Below, one piece after another: positions 47,428-59,479 of a stretch of DNA of 64,000 nucleotides. The notes beneath the pieces were generated by a model. It did not search any database and was not told the origin of the DNA. It saw only the letters and a program-made list of their open reading frames with translations. Source of the DNA: Lithospermum erythrorhizon (Eukaryota; Streptophyta; Magnoliopsida; Boraginales; Boraginaceae); NCBI GenBank assembly GCA_019722365.1, contig JADFUC010001348.1, forward strand, positions 1-64,000. Reading direction: 5' to 3'. The position numbers and the translations under genes are program-made. The number at the start of each line of letters is the position of its first letter. Position 1 is the first letter of the stretch.

Positions 47428-49100
47428 TATAACTAATATAAGTATTTAATTATACAAAATGCTTCAAATATGTTTCTCATTGTATAGATAATAATTGTTT
47501 TTTAATATAAGCTAAATGACAAAGTAAAAGTTTCATGATCAAGATGTAAGCAATATAAAACAATTGACTCTTAAACGAATTTGTTCCTCTATTCGATTTC
47601 TGTTGTTTTGCAAAAGTTTGGATGCAAATATTAAGGATTTTGGCCGCATTGTGCCCCTAACCATCGAAGCACTTTTTATATGGGCCCAAACTTGTCTTTC
47701 TTGGTTCACGTAGGCCTCCTCGTATTTTCTTCTTATCCTGGCCGATCCCTAGACCTAATTTCACTAAAATACATAAATAAACGATTTTATTACCCCTAAA
47801 ATATATATAGTGAAATAACTATATTACCCCCTCTAACTTACAACAAGAGACAAACGTTAAAATGACTATGTTACTCCCCTATATTAAAATGATTATTTTG
47901 TCCTTTGACATTATACTATTAGAGTTTAAAGGTAAAAATTAGCTCTGTGAGGCGCCCCTGCACACCATACCAAGGCCTTAACAAGAAGAATAAAGATATG
48001 TTCTGCATAAGATAAATAAATTTAGGATCACATGAAAATTACACGATAGCTCAGTGCCCCTGGCCAAAAAGCTACATATATTAATTATGTCAGGTTGTGA
48101 TAAATTTTATATGATTACTATATAATCGAATTATTTCAGCTATTGAAATTAAGACTTTGATCCATGATAATACAGCTCGAATCTCAGTAGGATAAAGGTT
48201 GAAAATTATTGTAATCTTAACCATAAAAAATAAAATAAGGATTTGACTAATACCTTATAAGTCAGTTGGTCACCCGCATCCTCTGTCTTGAAGTCTCTAA
48301 TTGATGACACATCAATAAAGAACAAACACATATATAATTTTAAAAATATAACTAAATTTCTAAATTTAAATAATCAATGAAATATTAAATGAGTTGTAGG
48401 AGTAGATAGTTATCTAACAGTGAATTGAGTCATGGCGATCCCGCATGCGCCTACAAAATAGCCTCGAACTCGTAAACTTTTATTCTTGCCTGTAATAAAT
48501 ATGTACTACCAATATATAGCTAAGCTTTTAATAATGTGTTCGAGCTATATATGAGAGAAGTAATTACAAGTAGTTCATCCACAAACTACTTTTTGAGTGC
48601 TTTTAGTGTAAGTTGACTAAGTAGGCATGTTCTTACTATTAACAAAAGTCCTTGTAAATAGAAGGTTCAAGAGCGCTTTGATTTGATCTATCGATCAAAA
48701 CAATAAGGTGTTTCACAATGCAATGGGAGTAAGGATCGATAAAGGTGGCAATTGAGGTTTTGATTTTTCTCGGCATTTGTCACCACTCTATGAACTGTAA
48801 AGTTTTAGCTTTCCATTGTTACTATCTAAATAAATAGACGATCATAAATAACGCATACATATGTTGCTACCATTTTAATCCTCTCTTTTATTATGTTTTT
48901 TTTCACATTATTAATTACTATATTATCCTTTATTTTAATATCTTCTATTAGTTGAAAAATAAGTTTTAAAATTTTAAAAGCACTCCTGGCACAATTCAAT
49001 AATTAATAAGTCTTAAATTTTTTACTAAAAATTCTATAACAACTAAGTTCCATATTTGTTATCTACTCGAGCTAATTCGTCGAATGATCCAGATAGTAGA
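46520..49100. other. 2.6-kb AT-rich intergenic region
   Basis: No supported gene. It holds a TA microsatellite (47397-47424), a repeat-like segment with tttggccgcattgtgcccct (47640-47720), and scattered short ORFs of no known family. Confidence 0.5.
47397..47424. repeat. (TA)n microsatellite
   Basis: Fourteen TA units. Confidence 0.95.
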
Positions 49101-49111
49101 TCCAGCTTGCA

Positions 49112-49745
49112 CTTTGGTCCTGTGATAGTTAGATCTGCTAGTGTTTTGGCCCCTGCATATTGGCAAAAGAAATATAAATTAGTCCTCATTTTAATGTATA
49201 GATTTTAAAATTTGACGGTCAAAATGTGTTGAGTTCAATTTTGGGGTAAACTTTCTATTTTGATAAATATGTGGAAAAATTTTCTATTTCAATTATATTT
49301 GGGGCAAAATTACTATTGTTATGAACTTATGAGATAAAATATTATTTTCAAGATTTGGTTCTAAACTTGACTATCATTTTTCACGTAATGCTTCTCATCG
49401 TGTTCTTCATCAACATATTTTTCTTTTTTGTTCAACATCTTATACTCCTAGAAACAAGGAAATCTGAGCTGTTGGAAGTGTTGATTGAAATTTGTTCAAG
49501 TTTCAAAACGGCCATTGATGGGTTTAGTGGTTGTCAAATTTCGCATTTAGTTTATTTTAGATAAATTTTACAACTAATCGGCTCTCTGTGCTTATAAAAT
49601 GATAAAAATTATCCAAAATTTGATTCCAATCGTATTTGAAGTCAAATTTGGGGCTGAAGTTCAAGTAAAATGGGGACTAAACTGCAACACTTTTGTCAAT
49701 ATCTGGGACCAAACTGCAACAGTCTAACTATACGACCAAAGCTAA
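49112..49745. mobile_element. Fold-back non-autonomous DNA transposon (MITE-like)
   Basis: Left end ctttggtcctgtgatagtta and the reverse complement of the right end, ctttggtcgtatagttagac, begin terminal inverted repeats of roughly 80 bases that continue through ttggtccc/ttggcccc, atattg.caaaag and agtcc.cattt. The element is about 635 bases, AT-rich inside, with no transposase. The ORF at 49355-49564 lies inside and is probably incidental. Flanking target duplication could not be fixed. Confidence 0.8.
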
Positions 49746-49749
49746 CTCT

Positions 49750-51225
49750 GCTCCACTACTTCCTAGCCATTTCTCGCACTACGCCTTTATTTAATCTCTT
49801 ATAATATATATACAAGAGTTATACCACTTTCATACCTATACTACTCATTACATGTTTCATTATCAATATTTTCGTCTAATTATATAAAATACTCAACATA
49901 TTTACTACACGATAAAACGTAAGATAATTATTCAATTATGAATTGAAAATGATTTTTCTAATTCAAAAATCAATTGCTAAAGAATATATCTAAATTATTA
50001 CGCTGACATTTTGTATTACATTTAACTATATAATTCAATAATTGAAATAAAAAGTGCCAAAAGAGACATATCTAATACTCTTCCATCCCCATGTATTGTC
50101 AACATTCAAATTTGATGTTTGATGATTAAATGTTAAATTTAAATATTTTTATTTGTGTTGTATAATATTTGGTAAAATTTCTCAAGATAATAGCTTGTCA
50201 ATTTTTGAACACTTAACTGTAGAGATGACAAATATTTAGTATGGAGAGGAGTAATAAATTTGGATATTTTATTTCATAAATTTAATTTTTTTATTATAAT
50301 ATATATAATATGATAGTTTTATGATCTCACTTAAATGTTTGAAACATGTTTTAAAATTTGACACTTTCAAACTACGATATAATAAGTTAAAGAAAATTTG
50401 AGAGACATGGACAATCTTTTGGAACTAGTTGGTGGATATGGAGTAATTTGAACTAAAGAAATATTTATGGTGAGTTTTCATTTTAAGGAATCAATTTACT
50501 TTTCTATAACAATAAATTAATGTTCACTAAAATGAGTTGTTAATTGTTATTCTTGATTTCAGATTTAGTATTACTATTTTCAAGAAAAAGTATTTAAGGT
50601 ACTTTTTATTTAAGTACTCTAATTCATTTTAATCGACTTTTCATATATTTATAGAAAATAAGAATAAGAAAATATTTAAAAAGACGATTCAATTATGTAA
50701 ATTTTATATTTTTTAGAATAAGGATTAGTTTATAATTGATGGTCAAAGTTCACTTCAAAAATTCAAACTTAAAATTAAAGTGGATCGAAGCACTATATAT
50801 CTCAGACATTTTTGTGGTTTTGTACAATTGCCTTAAAAATAGTTTCACCAAGAAATAATCCATTCATTAATCACATGTTATCTAATCATTCATTACATCA
50901 TATCAGACGTCATCGTATTTAACTACCGGAAAATTGCCGCTGTATCACGCATTTATCGTGAAATACTAGGCATTGATAACCTATCAAGGCCTCAACTATA
51001 GTTGCATTAATTATAAGTCAAAAGCAAGACAATGCCCACCATCGACTTAATTCTCCTATTTAGCTTGTCCTGTCCGAGATTGTTTTGTCAGGTGATTTTT
51101 TTTGTATGGACTAGACATACGCATTTAATATTATTATTATAAGTATTTTATATTTAATTATAAATATAGAACAAGTCCTGAACTATTTCAATACTAACTC
51201 TAAATTTTAAATGACAAGGTACCAA
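49750..51225. other. AT-rich intergenic region
   Basis: No gene recognised. A tract at 50085-50420 has paired ccatccccatgtattgtcaa and gagacatggacaatctttt ends that could be a diverged MITE, but the pairing is weak. Confidence 0.4.
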
Positions 51226-51622
51226 GATTATTATTAATTTTAGAGTATACCTCCAGTTGGTTCCCTATGTTGATCACGAAGGCATTTGAAAGTGCCTCAA
51301 CAGTAAACCATTCTCCATCCTTCATCATCTGAAGCCCACTAATATTTCCTTTGACAAGTTAAGTGTAATAAAGCCGATCGCGATGCTTTAATAACCCCAA
51401 GGTCAAACTCTCTGGATCCGTAATGGGTGGATAATTGTTACGCCGAGCACAAATTTAACTTCATTCACATCCTTCAAGTAGTCGCCTCCAAGCCCCGCCT
51501 CACATATCAATTCCAAAGATTCTTGTAATTAACCTTCTTATTCCTACGCATATGTTGCCATCAATTGCCCGGGTTTGAAATTAGAAAAATGAACAAATGT
51601 AAATAACCTCGCTTTCTCTTAT

Positions 51623-53293
51623 TTGTAAGTAATGGATGCTTACAAAGAAAGTATTACAGTAATGTTATCTCCACCACACTTGTTTGTCTAATTCACTATT
51701 TCACTTTCACGTGCATCAATAGTCAATACCAAGAACCCCTCCCCCACTCTCCTCTTATCTCAGTATCATCTTTCATCAAATTATATCATAAAAGTTTAAT
51801 TAAAATAATTGGATCATAAATTAAATTAAATTGAAACCAAAATTTAAAATTCAAAATTCAAAGAAATCAAATAAATTGGATTAGAAAATTAAAATAAATA
51901 ACAAGAAAAATTAAATCAAGTTGAAAAAGAAAATTAAAATTAAATCAATTGGATTAAAATCAAAACCAAATTGGATCGTAAAAATTCAAAATTAAACTAA
52001 TTGACTTTCAAAATTAAACAAAAATTAAACCAATCGGATCATGAAATTCGAATATAATACATACCATTATTAAAAAGTTCATGTATTTTTATACGTTTGA
52101 TACATACCATGCTTTTAACACAAATGGTATTCTAGACATATACTTCAAATAATTTAAACAATTCTTATGTAACATCATATAACAAAATACATCTCAAGAC
52201 AAATTCTATATTCTATTTACATTATGGTATTAAATAAATGTCCTTTTCTCCATGGTATTTCCATAATGACATTACTATTTAAGAAACACATGTAGAATAA
52301 AAATTCTAAACAAAGAATGGATACTCATCATTAAAAATATCATGATACTTATGTATTAAGTTGATACATACCATACTTATAACACAAATGGTATTCCAAA
52401 CATATTCACGATAATTCTTCGACAAACTCTTATCTAACAACACATAAGAAAACACATCTCAAAATATTATCAGGTATTCTATTTTACACTATATGATATT
52501 AAATAAATGAAGTATTTTCTACTTTGATATTTTAATTATGGTATTACTATAACAGAAACACATTGATAATGAAACTTTCGAAAAATAATGGTTACCATAA
52601 TTAAAAGATTCATGATATTTTGTATTGTCGACATACCATATTTTCAATATAAATGGTGTGTTTCGCATATTATTCCCTAGATAATTTCCTAAAATCAATT
52701 ATGTAACAACACATAGCCAAATAATATTTTCGGGTTTAAGAATACAATTAGATAAAAATGACATAATATTGTAATAATAATAGTAATTCATAAATTATTA
52801 GCTTGAATACCAAACACACATAAAAATGGCACTTTAGAGAATAATCACAAAGATGATATTAGAGACATATTAAAAATAACGTAGGAGGTTAATAGCGAAA
52901 AATATCAAACTATTAGAGACATTTAGAAATATAAAATTTCAATTATAGAATGAGACATTTACAGACAATATCCATGGTGATGATTGTTTCCTATTTTACA
53001 AATTGGATGAGATTAATTCAAATTTGAGAGTATTTCAAATTTTTGTGTAGAGATTTTTCCTCAAAGCAAGTTATTCAAGAAAAAACAAACTAAAAAAGAA
53101 AATAAATCTACAAAATAGGAACAACAATGCTACGCCTGTAATGTCTTCCAATTTTCTATGACTCCATTTATTCCTTTCTTAATTGATCATGTAATAACCA
53201 AAAATGCCCTTTCTTAATTACAACCATTAGATCAAAAATCAATTAAAATAAGATATTCAATGATTGAGATTGGTGTAAACACCATGCTTACAA
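51623..53293. mobile_element. 1.67-kb DNA-transposon-like insertion in the 2OGD copy 2 intron
   Basis: Left end ttgtaagtaatggatgctta and the reverse complement of the right end, ttgtaagcatggtgtttaca, are terminal inverted repeats of about 20 bases with few mismatches. The segment is absent from 2OGD copy 1. Inside are AT-rich attaaa-type repeats (51780-52060) and a 265-bp tandem array, with no transposase ORF. Target duplication not resolved. A non-autonomous element is the simplest reading. Confidence 0.65.
52064..52740. repeat. About 265-bp tandem repeat, two and a half units
   Basis: Units begin near 52064, 52325 and 52594 with attaaaa..ttcatgata. Each carries gatacataccata, acacaaatggta, then a taacaacacata and a tattaaataaatg tract. 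Located inside the 51623-53293 insertion. Confidence 0.85.
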
Positions 53294-53525
53294 TTCATCC
53301 TAAACCTACAAGAATCTCCTCGTTTTGATTAAGAGCCGTAAAGGAACCAATTATTTTAACAATTTTATAACGAAATAATGGTCAATAATTTTTAAATAAG
53401 AGCAAGAAACAAATTATATGAGATAAAATAAGAAAAATGTACTGTATAAAATACGAAGGGAAAACAAATTAGCTTTTTGAAACATAAATTCTAGAATTTT
53501 ATTTTATAAAAACTAGACGGAAGAG

Positions 53526-53912
53526 GTTACGTTCATTAACCTTTTGTTCATTAATGGTCTATTAATAATCAAAAATATAAATTATACCATTTTTTGATAT
53601 TTTTTTTTTGGTACATTTAGGTAATATGTACCATTTTCTCAATAAAAAAAATTATTAATGTCAATTATATAAGCATATTTTTAACTTTTAGGTAATCTGT
53701 ACCAACTTGTTTAACGAATTTTGGTACACATTTTAATCAAGTGAATAAAATAATTTTGGTACACTTTTTTTTTGAATTTTTTCACTTGTACCATCTTAGA
53801 ATGGTACATTTTAGTAATGTATACCATTTTTACATTGAAATTCTCAGACAGACAATGTATATTAAATTTAACATTAACGAACTGTGATTACACGAACTGT
53901 GAATCCTTCTCA
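53526..53912. mobile_element. MITE-like insertion in the 2OGD copy 2 intron
   Basis: Present in copy 2 only: flanks aaaaactaga and caaatggac.aagccccatcc are close together in copy 1 (2560-2645). The ends gttcattaaccttttgttca and, reversed, gttcgtgtaatcacagttcg pair imperfectly. The inside repeats ggtaca/tgtacc tracts at least six times. Length about 390. Confidence 0.6.
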
Positions 53913-54830
53913 TTCTATTTATATTCATCCGTCCACAGATTAATTTCTCAAATGGACGAAGCCCCATCCAATCACTAATCTTGCATTGATTTAAGATTTT
54001 GAATTTTCAAGTCAAATCAAATGAAATCACAAAATTAAAATAATTGAATCATTCCAGTTTTCAATATCTCAAATTAAAGTTGACTTTCCTTATCAAACCA
54101 TTTTCGCCGTACCCGAAATGCATAATTAAAATATAAACATAGATCTTGATTGCTTACCTATATCTAGAAGGTTTTTCAAGCCAACGTTGCATGCAATCTT
54201 CCAATGGATGAGAAAGAATAAGTTTGATATTCTCCCTCCATAAATGCACACCATCATTTGCATAATCAGTGCTACTCAAGTAAACCCAACCGTTCTCCTT
54301 CGCTTCATACCTTTCTCCTCAACTGCTGACTGAAAAATCTTCCAAAACACTAATTGTCTCTAATAACTTCTTCAGTAAATCCGCTGATTAATTACCTATA
54401 TATGAATATTTTGAAGTTAAATTTGTACAATCTCATCTTACATTGAAAATTTTATAGAGTTTATTAGGTTCTGCTGGTCACTCCCTATATATCGATCACG
54501 GATTTTTATTAAAATGAATTGTTAACAAAAATTACATGCAAAAATTAATATGTGGGCTTAATTGGCTCAACAGAAAATGAAAATAAACTAACTTACCTGG
54601 AATCCTCCGAATTCTTGACAAGATTTCAAGATTTTTTTGATGGTTTCTTCCTTCTCTTCAGAGGAATGATCTAACTTGGAAAGATCTATCACAGGAAATG
54701 AATTTTGTTTGTTATTTTCAGTTTCAAAATTACCTGGTCTGAATTCTTGGGGAAACGTATAAGCTTCAGGAACAGCATCTACATCAAACCATCTTGAAGC
54801 ATTATCATTGTTGTCCAGTAACAAAGCCAT

Positions 54831-54976
54831 TAGAGAAGATTAATGTCTATTGTAAGTGGACTCTAATTTGATACACTATTATCTATATACGTACTTGGTC
54901 ATGTATTTATATAGAATCAGGTCAGACTGCCTCACTAATTTGTGTAGTCAAAGAAGCCATAATTTAATACGCCCTC
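54831..54976 (-). promoter_or_regulatory. Conserved 5' flank of 2OGD copy 2
   Basis: Counterpart of 3475-3622. Homology with copy 1 ends near aatttaatacgcc. Confidence 0.45.
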
Positions 54977-54979
54977 ACA

Positions 54980-57170
54980 ATCTCACAAAATTGTTAATTT
55001 TAATTTTGATGGTTGAAAATTGAAATCATGACGGAATTAGGCTTTAATTGCATGGTTGTTGAGTAATTAATTAATGCCAAGCATAGGAAAACGAAAACTT
55101 TAATTAAAATAAATTGAAGATAATATACTAAAATGAATACTTCCTCCATCTTAATTTAAGCGATCATCTAGCTAATGTAAATAAATTAAAAATAATATAC
55201 AAAAACGATAATAATTGGTTTCACTATTTTCAATGAGAGAGAAAAATATAAACTAATGAAAATAATAGAATTAGGAGAGAAAAGATAATTTCTTTTTTAA
55301 TTCCAATGAAAAAAAATTGCATTGATAAATTAAACAATCAATTATAATGAAACAAAATATTTTTGTAGATGATCCCTTAAATTGAGACAAAAGAATATGA
55401 TATAGTCTCTCCAATTTAATTTAATTTAATTTAATTTTCAAATAAATACCCAATCAAGTTTTGAAGCAATAATTAATTCATACTCTCTCCGGTGATATTT
55501 ATGTATCATCCTAGAATAACACACATAAATTAAGAAGGATGAAAAATAGTCAAAAAGTGCATTGAAAATGTAGAATGACAATTAATTGAAACTATATCAT
55601 TGGTTGATTGATAATTTAATAACAAAAAGTAATATTAAAATAACATTGAAAATGCAAAACATTAATTTTCTATACTAAAATGACAAATAAATATTACCAA
55701 TTTTTTCAAGTTAGAATGATAAATAAAAATTACCGTAGGGAGTAATCTTTTAAATGGTGTGTACATTTATACCATTAGATACACATAAACACCAACGGCA
55801 TACATACATGACAACTTTTTGAACATTACAAATTAAATAAAATTAATTTAGAATCAAAATTAAGTTTTCAAATAATTGCCAACTACCATTTGAATTGAGT
55901 GGACTTAGATAAAAACAAAAGGGTTGTAAGAATTTTAATAGTTTGATAAAGAAATGTTAAATATGGCATTTAAATGTAAGGGGAGGACAATACCTTTGTT
56001 ACCATTTGCATTTTAGTAAGATTGTATATTCACATCAATTTTCTATAATTTCTTAAAACAGACTAACTGCTACTTTTTTTGGCTTCATATTTTTACGATG
56101 CTTTAAGAAATTTTTCTATTATTCACCTAAAATCAAAATTAAATATTTCAAATATGTCAATAGAAATTTAAGATAAATAAATTTTAAAAAGAATAAAATA
56201 ATATATTAAATATGGATAATGAAAGAAATGTCTTTTTAATTCTATATTTGTATAAGAAGAAATATTTTTTATTTTTTATATAATTAAAAAGGAGTAAAAC
56301 GAGGGGAGAAAATAATAGCCGCAAAATTGGGAGGGTATAAATTTAGGGGGTAACAGCATGAATAATACTCATGAGCCTAAATTGTTTTAGGAAAACCGAT
56401 ACAACTCAATTTTTATACTTTTTTACAATTTCAATCCATAAAATAATTTTTAGAGCTCATATAAGTGATTCAAGCCTACTTACTAGTTTTATTCAGAGGA
56501 TTGTGGTTAGCAAAAAAAGATAAACAGAGTAAAAAATTGATTGGAACTAGCCTTAAACACTGGTAAAAACTTGCATAACAGAGAGATGCACTGGACTGCT
56601 TGGCCAGTTTGTTTAATCCATATTGTTATATGAAGTATTACAGTACTTGCATTTTTAATATCTGTCATCATATAATTTTGAATACTAATTAAGAAATAAA
56701 ATAGTAAATATTTCTAATGTTTCTAATAAGATGATAAATTTTGTACTTGTATTAAACTTATCGATCAATTGCCAATTCAATGTTTTTAATAAGATAAAGT
56801 GAATATTTGTTTGTTGAGAATGACAATTTTTTTTCTTTACTCAAACAATAGAAATGAAATACACATACGATAAAAAACTGAATTTTAAATTCTAGACTAA
56901 ACAATGAGAATCTAAACTCCAAATAATTATTATTTCAAATAATAAAATTATACTATAAAGTTATTTTATTTTCAATAACATAGTATTAAAATAGAAATAT
57001 TCATTATAATACTACAAAGTAATAAGATCATGATGTGAATCCTTTTTGATTATTCTATGTACCATAATGTTAAAATAGAAATATTCATCATAATATGTGA
57101 ATTTTTTGTTATTCTTAAATAATAAAAGTTGTTTAGTGTTAAAAAACTATTATCCTAACTTATAATTATA
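54980..57170. other. 2.2-kb AT-rich intergenic region
   Basis: No gene found. 55130-55395 starts acttcctccatcttaattta and ends gatgatcccttaaattgaga, a tactccctcc-type MITE boundary pair seen only weakly. Remaining sequence is low-complexity A/T. Confidence 0.45.
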
Positions 57171-57177
57171 TGTCACA

Positions 57178-57262
57178 AACCCTTAAAACTTGTTAGAAAC
57201 CCTTGAAGTTGTTCCAAACTCCTTTGAAGCTGCTCCGAACCCCAAAGTTGTTCAACCCCGAA
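57178..57262. repeat. Degenerate 20-bp tandem repeat
   Basis: aaacccttgaagttgttcc and variants, about four units. Confidence 0.65.
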
Positions 57263-57359
57263 TTCGCTATAACCTAGATGAAATCGCATACCTAACATCT
57301 TTTTATAGCCTTAATCAATATTAAAAATGATCCTAACACAATTAGAAACTGGGTTTAAA

Positions 57360-57672
57360 AAAAAAAAGGGTTTAACGATTTGGCAATAAACCCGGCCCCT
57401 TGCTCAATCTTGTAACGTTCAATTTGTGTTTTTTAGTTACAAACGGTATCCCATTTAAACAAAACGTGGGCACGTTCAAAACAATTTTTTTTTGCCTAAA
57501 CGGGATAAGTAGGGTATTTTTAGCAAGTGCCCGCCCGGCACGGGCCCTCGAATCGGTCAGTGGGCGCAGAATGTTTAAGGCCATCCGCGCCTCGGGGTTC
57601 ATGAGTCAGTCTGTCAGTGATTCCCGATCCACGGTCCGCCTGTTCACGGCCCGCTTCGCTTAACACCTCTAG
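57360..57672. mobile_element. hAT-like transposon end (GC-rich)
   Basis: A GC-rich island (57520-57665: cccgcccggcacgggccctc, ccacggtccgcctgttcacg) in AT-rich surroundings ends with taacacctctag. Read in reverse this is ctagaggtgttaagcg, the style of plant hAT terminal repeats (cagaggtgt). Long frames on both strands here (87 and 76 codons) are composition effects. No transposase and no partner end were found. Confidence 0.45.
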
Positions 57673-57930
57673 TCTCGTATTTTACTTTCGCCGATATTCT
57701 ATTTATATTCTACTTTCAGAACATTTACCTAACTCAAGCTAGTTGTAAAATTTTCAGATTTATAATTTTTAATACTATATAATCATACTCTTCATTGCTA
57801 ATTAAAAAAAAAACTCTATTTTATACTGGACATGATATAGGGGTTTAGATTTAAGCCCAAGTAGTATTACTCTAATAATGAAAATGATATCACCAAAATT
57901 ATTTATCACTTTGGTCCAGCGGTATGATAT

Positions 57931-58130
57931 ATGTTATGTTGTTTTTCTGGATAAATCTAGAGTTCAGATGAACAAGTATTTCATACTCCGTATTATTTTA
58001 AAAAATTACAAAAAAACGCTGCAAAGCGATTTTTATAATGATTGTAATTCGTGAGATGCAACGCATCTTTGATGAAGGATGCTACATATATACATACGTC
58101 TGCATTCTTATTGTATACTAGTAAATCAAT
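57931..58130. repeat. Uninterrupted target block, copy Y (near-empty site)
   Basis: Left half matches 4178-4284 and right half matches 24030-24118 (attgtaattcgtgagatgca, then acgtctgc.ttcttattgta). No LTR element is present here, so the junction at 58036-58040 (taatg) shows the pre-insertion arrangement of the site occupied at 4285-24029. Confidence 0.8.
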
Positions 58131-58139
58131 ACATACGCT

Positions 58140-59190
58140 ACACGTAATAAAATATGTGTAAGTTTAGTATTACTAGTAAAGGAGAAGTGCGATGCACGAC
58201 ATGCAATCGATTTCTTAAATATTTGTTATATTTTTTTATGTTTAATTCGAAATCATTCTAAAATTGTGTATGTATTTACACTCCTTCGATTTTTTTTTTT
58301 TCTAAGACTTAATATTTTTATGTTTAGCGGATACTTGATCACTTAATAAGTCTTTAAATATAACATAAAAAATTATAATAAAATACGCATATCCATAAAG
58401 TGATAATATACTAAACCGAGACGTCTGTTAATGGTAGATACAAATATTATTTTAACACTCGATAAGATTCGACTAAATATATTGACTAATTGATCATCAA
58501 TATAGTATCATCGTAATTATTTATTTTTTATTGGTTAAATCTGGTGTGATTTAAAAAAGTATAATTCTAATTTTTTGTAGATCCTAATATATAAAATTCA
58601 TATATGTAGAAAATTAAATAATAATAATAATAATAATTTTGCACAAACATATGATTATTTAACTAATACTCATTATAATAATAACAATAGTTCTCATAAT
58701 AATGAATAATAATAATAATTTGCCACAAAACATATGATTATTTAAGTAACACCTATTATAATAATAATAACAATTGTTCTAAGTATAAAATATATTATTA
58801 TTTGATTAACACCTCAATTATTAAAAACTTAAAAATAACATATTTAATTTACATATATATATATATATATATTTATTTATTTATACATGCAAAATTGAGC
58901 AAAATAATTGTGTTATTCAATGTATACTCTTTGAATCATTAAACATGCACACGAGATAAATAAAAAAACTTAATTATTAAAAGTGGAACGCATGTAAATT
59001 ATAAAGTAAATATATGTCAAATCGATGTGATATCATTCTCAAACCATAATGTGATGCGTTTATTTATTCCTCAATTGATAATCTTACATACGCTACAAAC
59101 ATAAAGTATGATGAATACTTAATATTAGTTAATTTCTATTAACTCATGGTATTTATCACTCAAGAGCGAAATTATTAATTAAAAGATAAT
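58140..59190. other. AT-rich region with AAT microsatellite-like tracts
   Basis: aataataataataata near 58619-58637 and 58708-58722, and a TA run at 58853-58871. aacatatgattatttaa.taa.acctattataataata is repeated at about 58645, 58728 and 58790 (period near 80). No gene. Confidence 0.6.
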
Positions 59191-59194
59191 ATTT

Positions 59195-59460
59195 TGTCTT
59201 TAACTTTTAGATTTTTAGAAAGAAGGGTAATTTAGTAATTAATAATGTGAAAAGGAAAGAAACACAACCCTTATTCGAACTTTTATATATACATTTGATT
59301 AGTGATTAAATTTGTATGTTTATCAATATGGCACTAAATAAATTAAGAACAAGTAATTTATGAATGGAAATTATATAAGATCACACCGCATTCATAAAGG
59401 AACAACAATCATAGTAGTAAAAATTATAAACCAAAAATTTTGCTTAATGGATATAAGTAA
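59195..59460. repeat. Duplicated block (copy Y) matching 35730-36010
   Basis: See 35730-36010. Its right end is cut by gypsy LTR copy D. Confidence 0.8.
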
Positions 59461-59479
59461 TGGCATTGAACTCCAACTA

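Larger units (their letters stand above)
51251..54830 (-). pseudogene. 2-oxoglutarate/Fe(II)-dependent dioxygenase pseudogene, copy 2
   Basis: Same gene as 1798-3474. Exon 1 (54830-54597) is intact: MALLLDNNDNASRWFDVDAV, FPVIDLSKLDHSS, ending GGFQ at GTAAGT. Exon 2 (54395-54158) is frame-shifted near the glutamines but keeps GWVYLSSTDYANDG and EDCMQRWLEKPSRYR. Exon 3 (51563-51251) has several shifts, but with them allowed still shows NNYPP, DPESLTLGLLKHRD (an HxD iron motif) and the intact block DGEWFTVEALSNAFVINIGN at the same GTATAC donor. The final exon is missing, as in copy 1. The intron between exons 3 and 2 is swollen to 2.6 kb by two transposon-like insertions. It retains residues deleted in copy 1, so neither copy derives from the other. 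Confidence 0.85.

Noticed and set aside
57372..57663. Overlapping 76- and 87-codon frames on opposite strands
   Set aside because: Due to GC-rich composition at a hAT-like end; no known domain.
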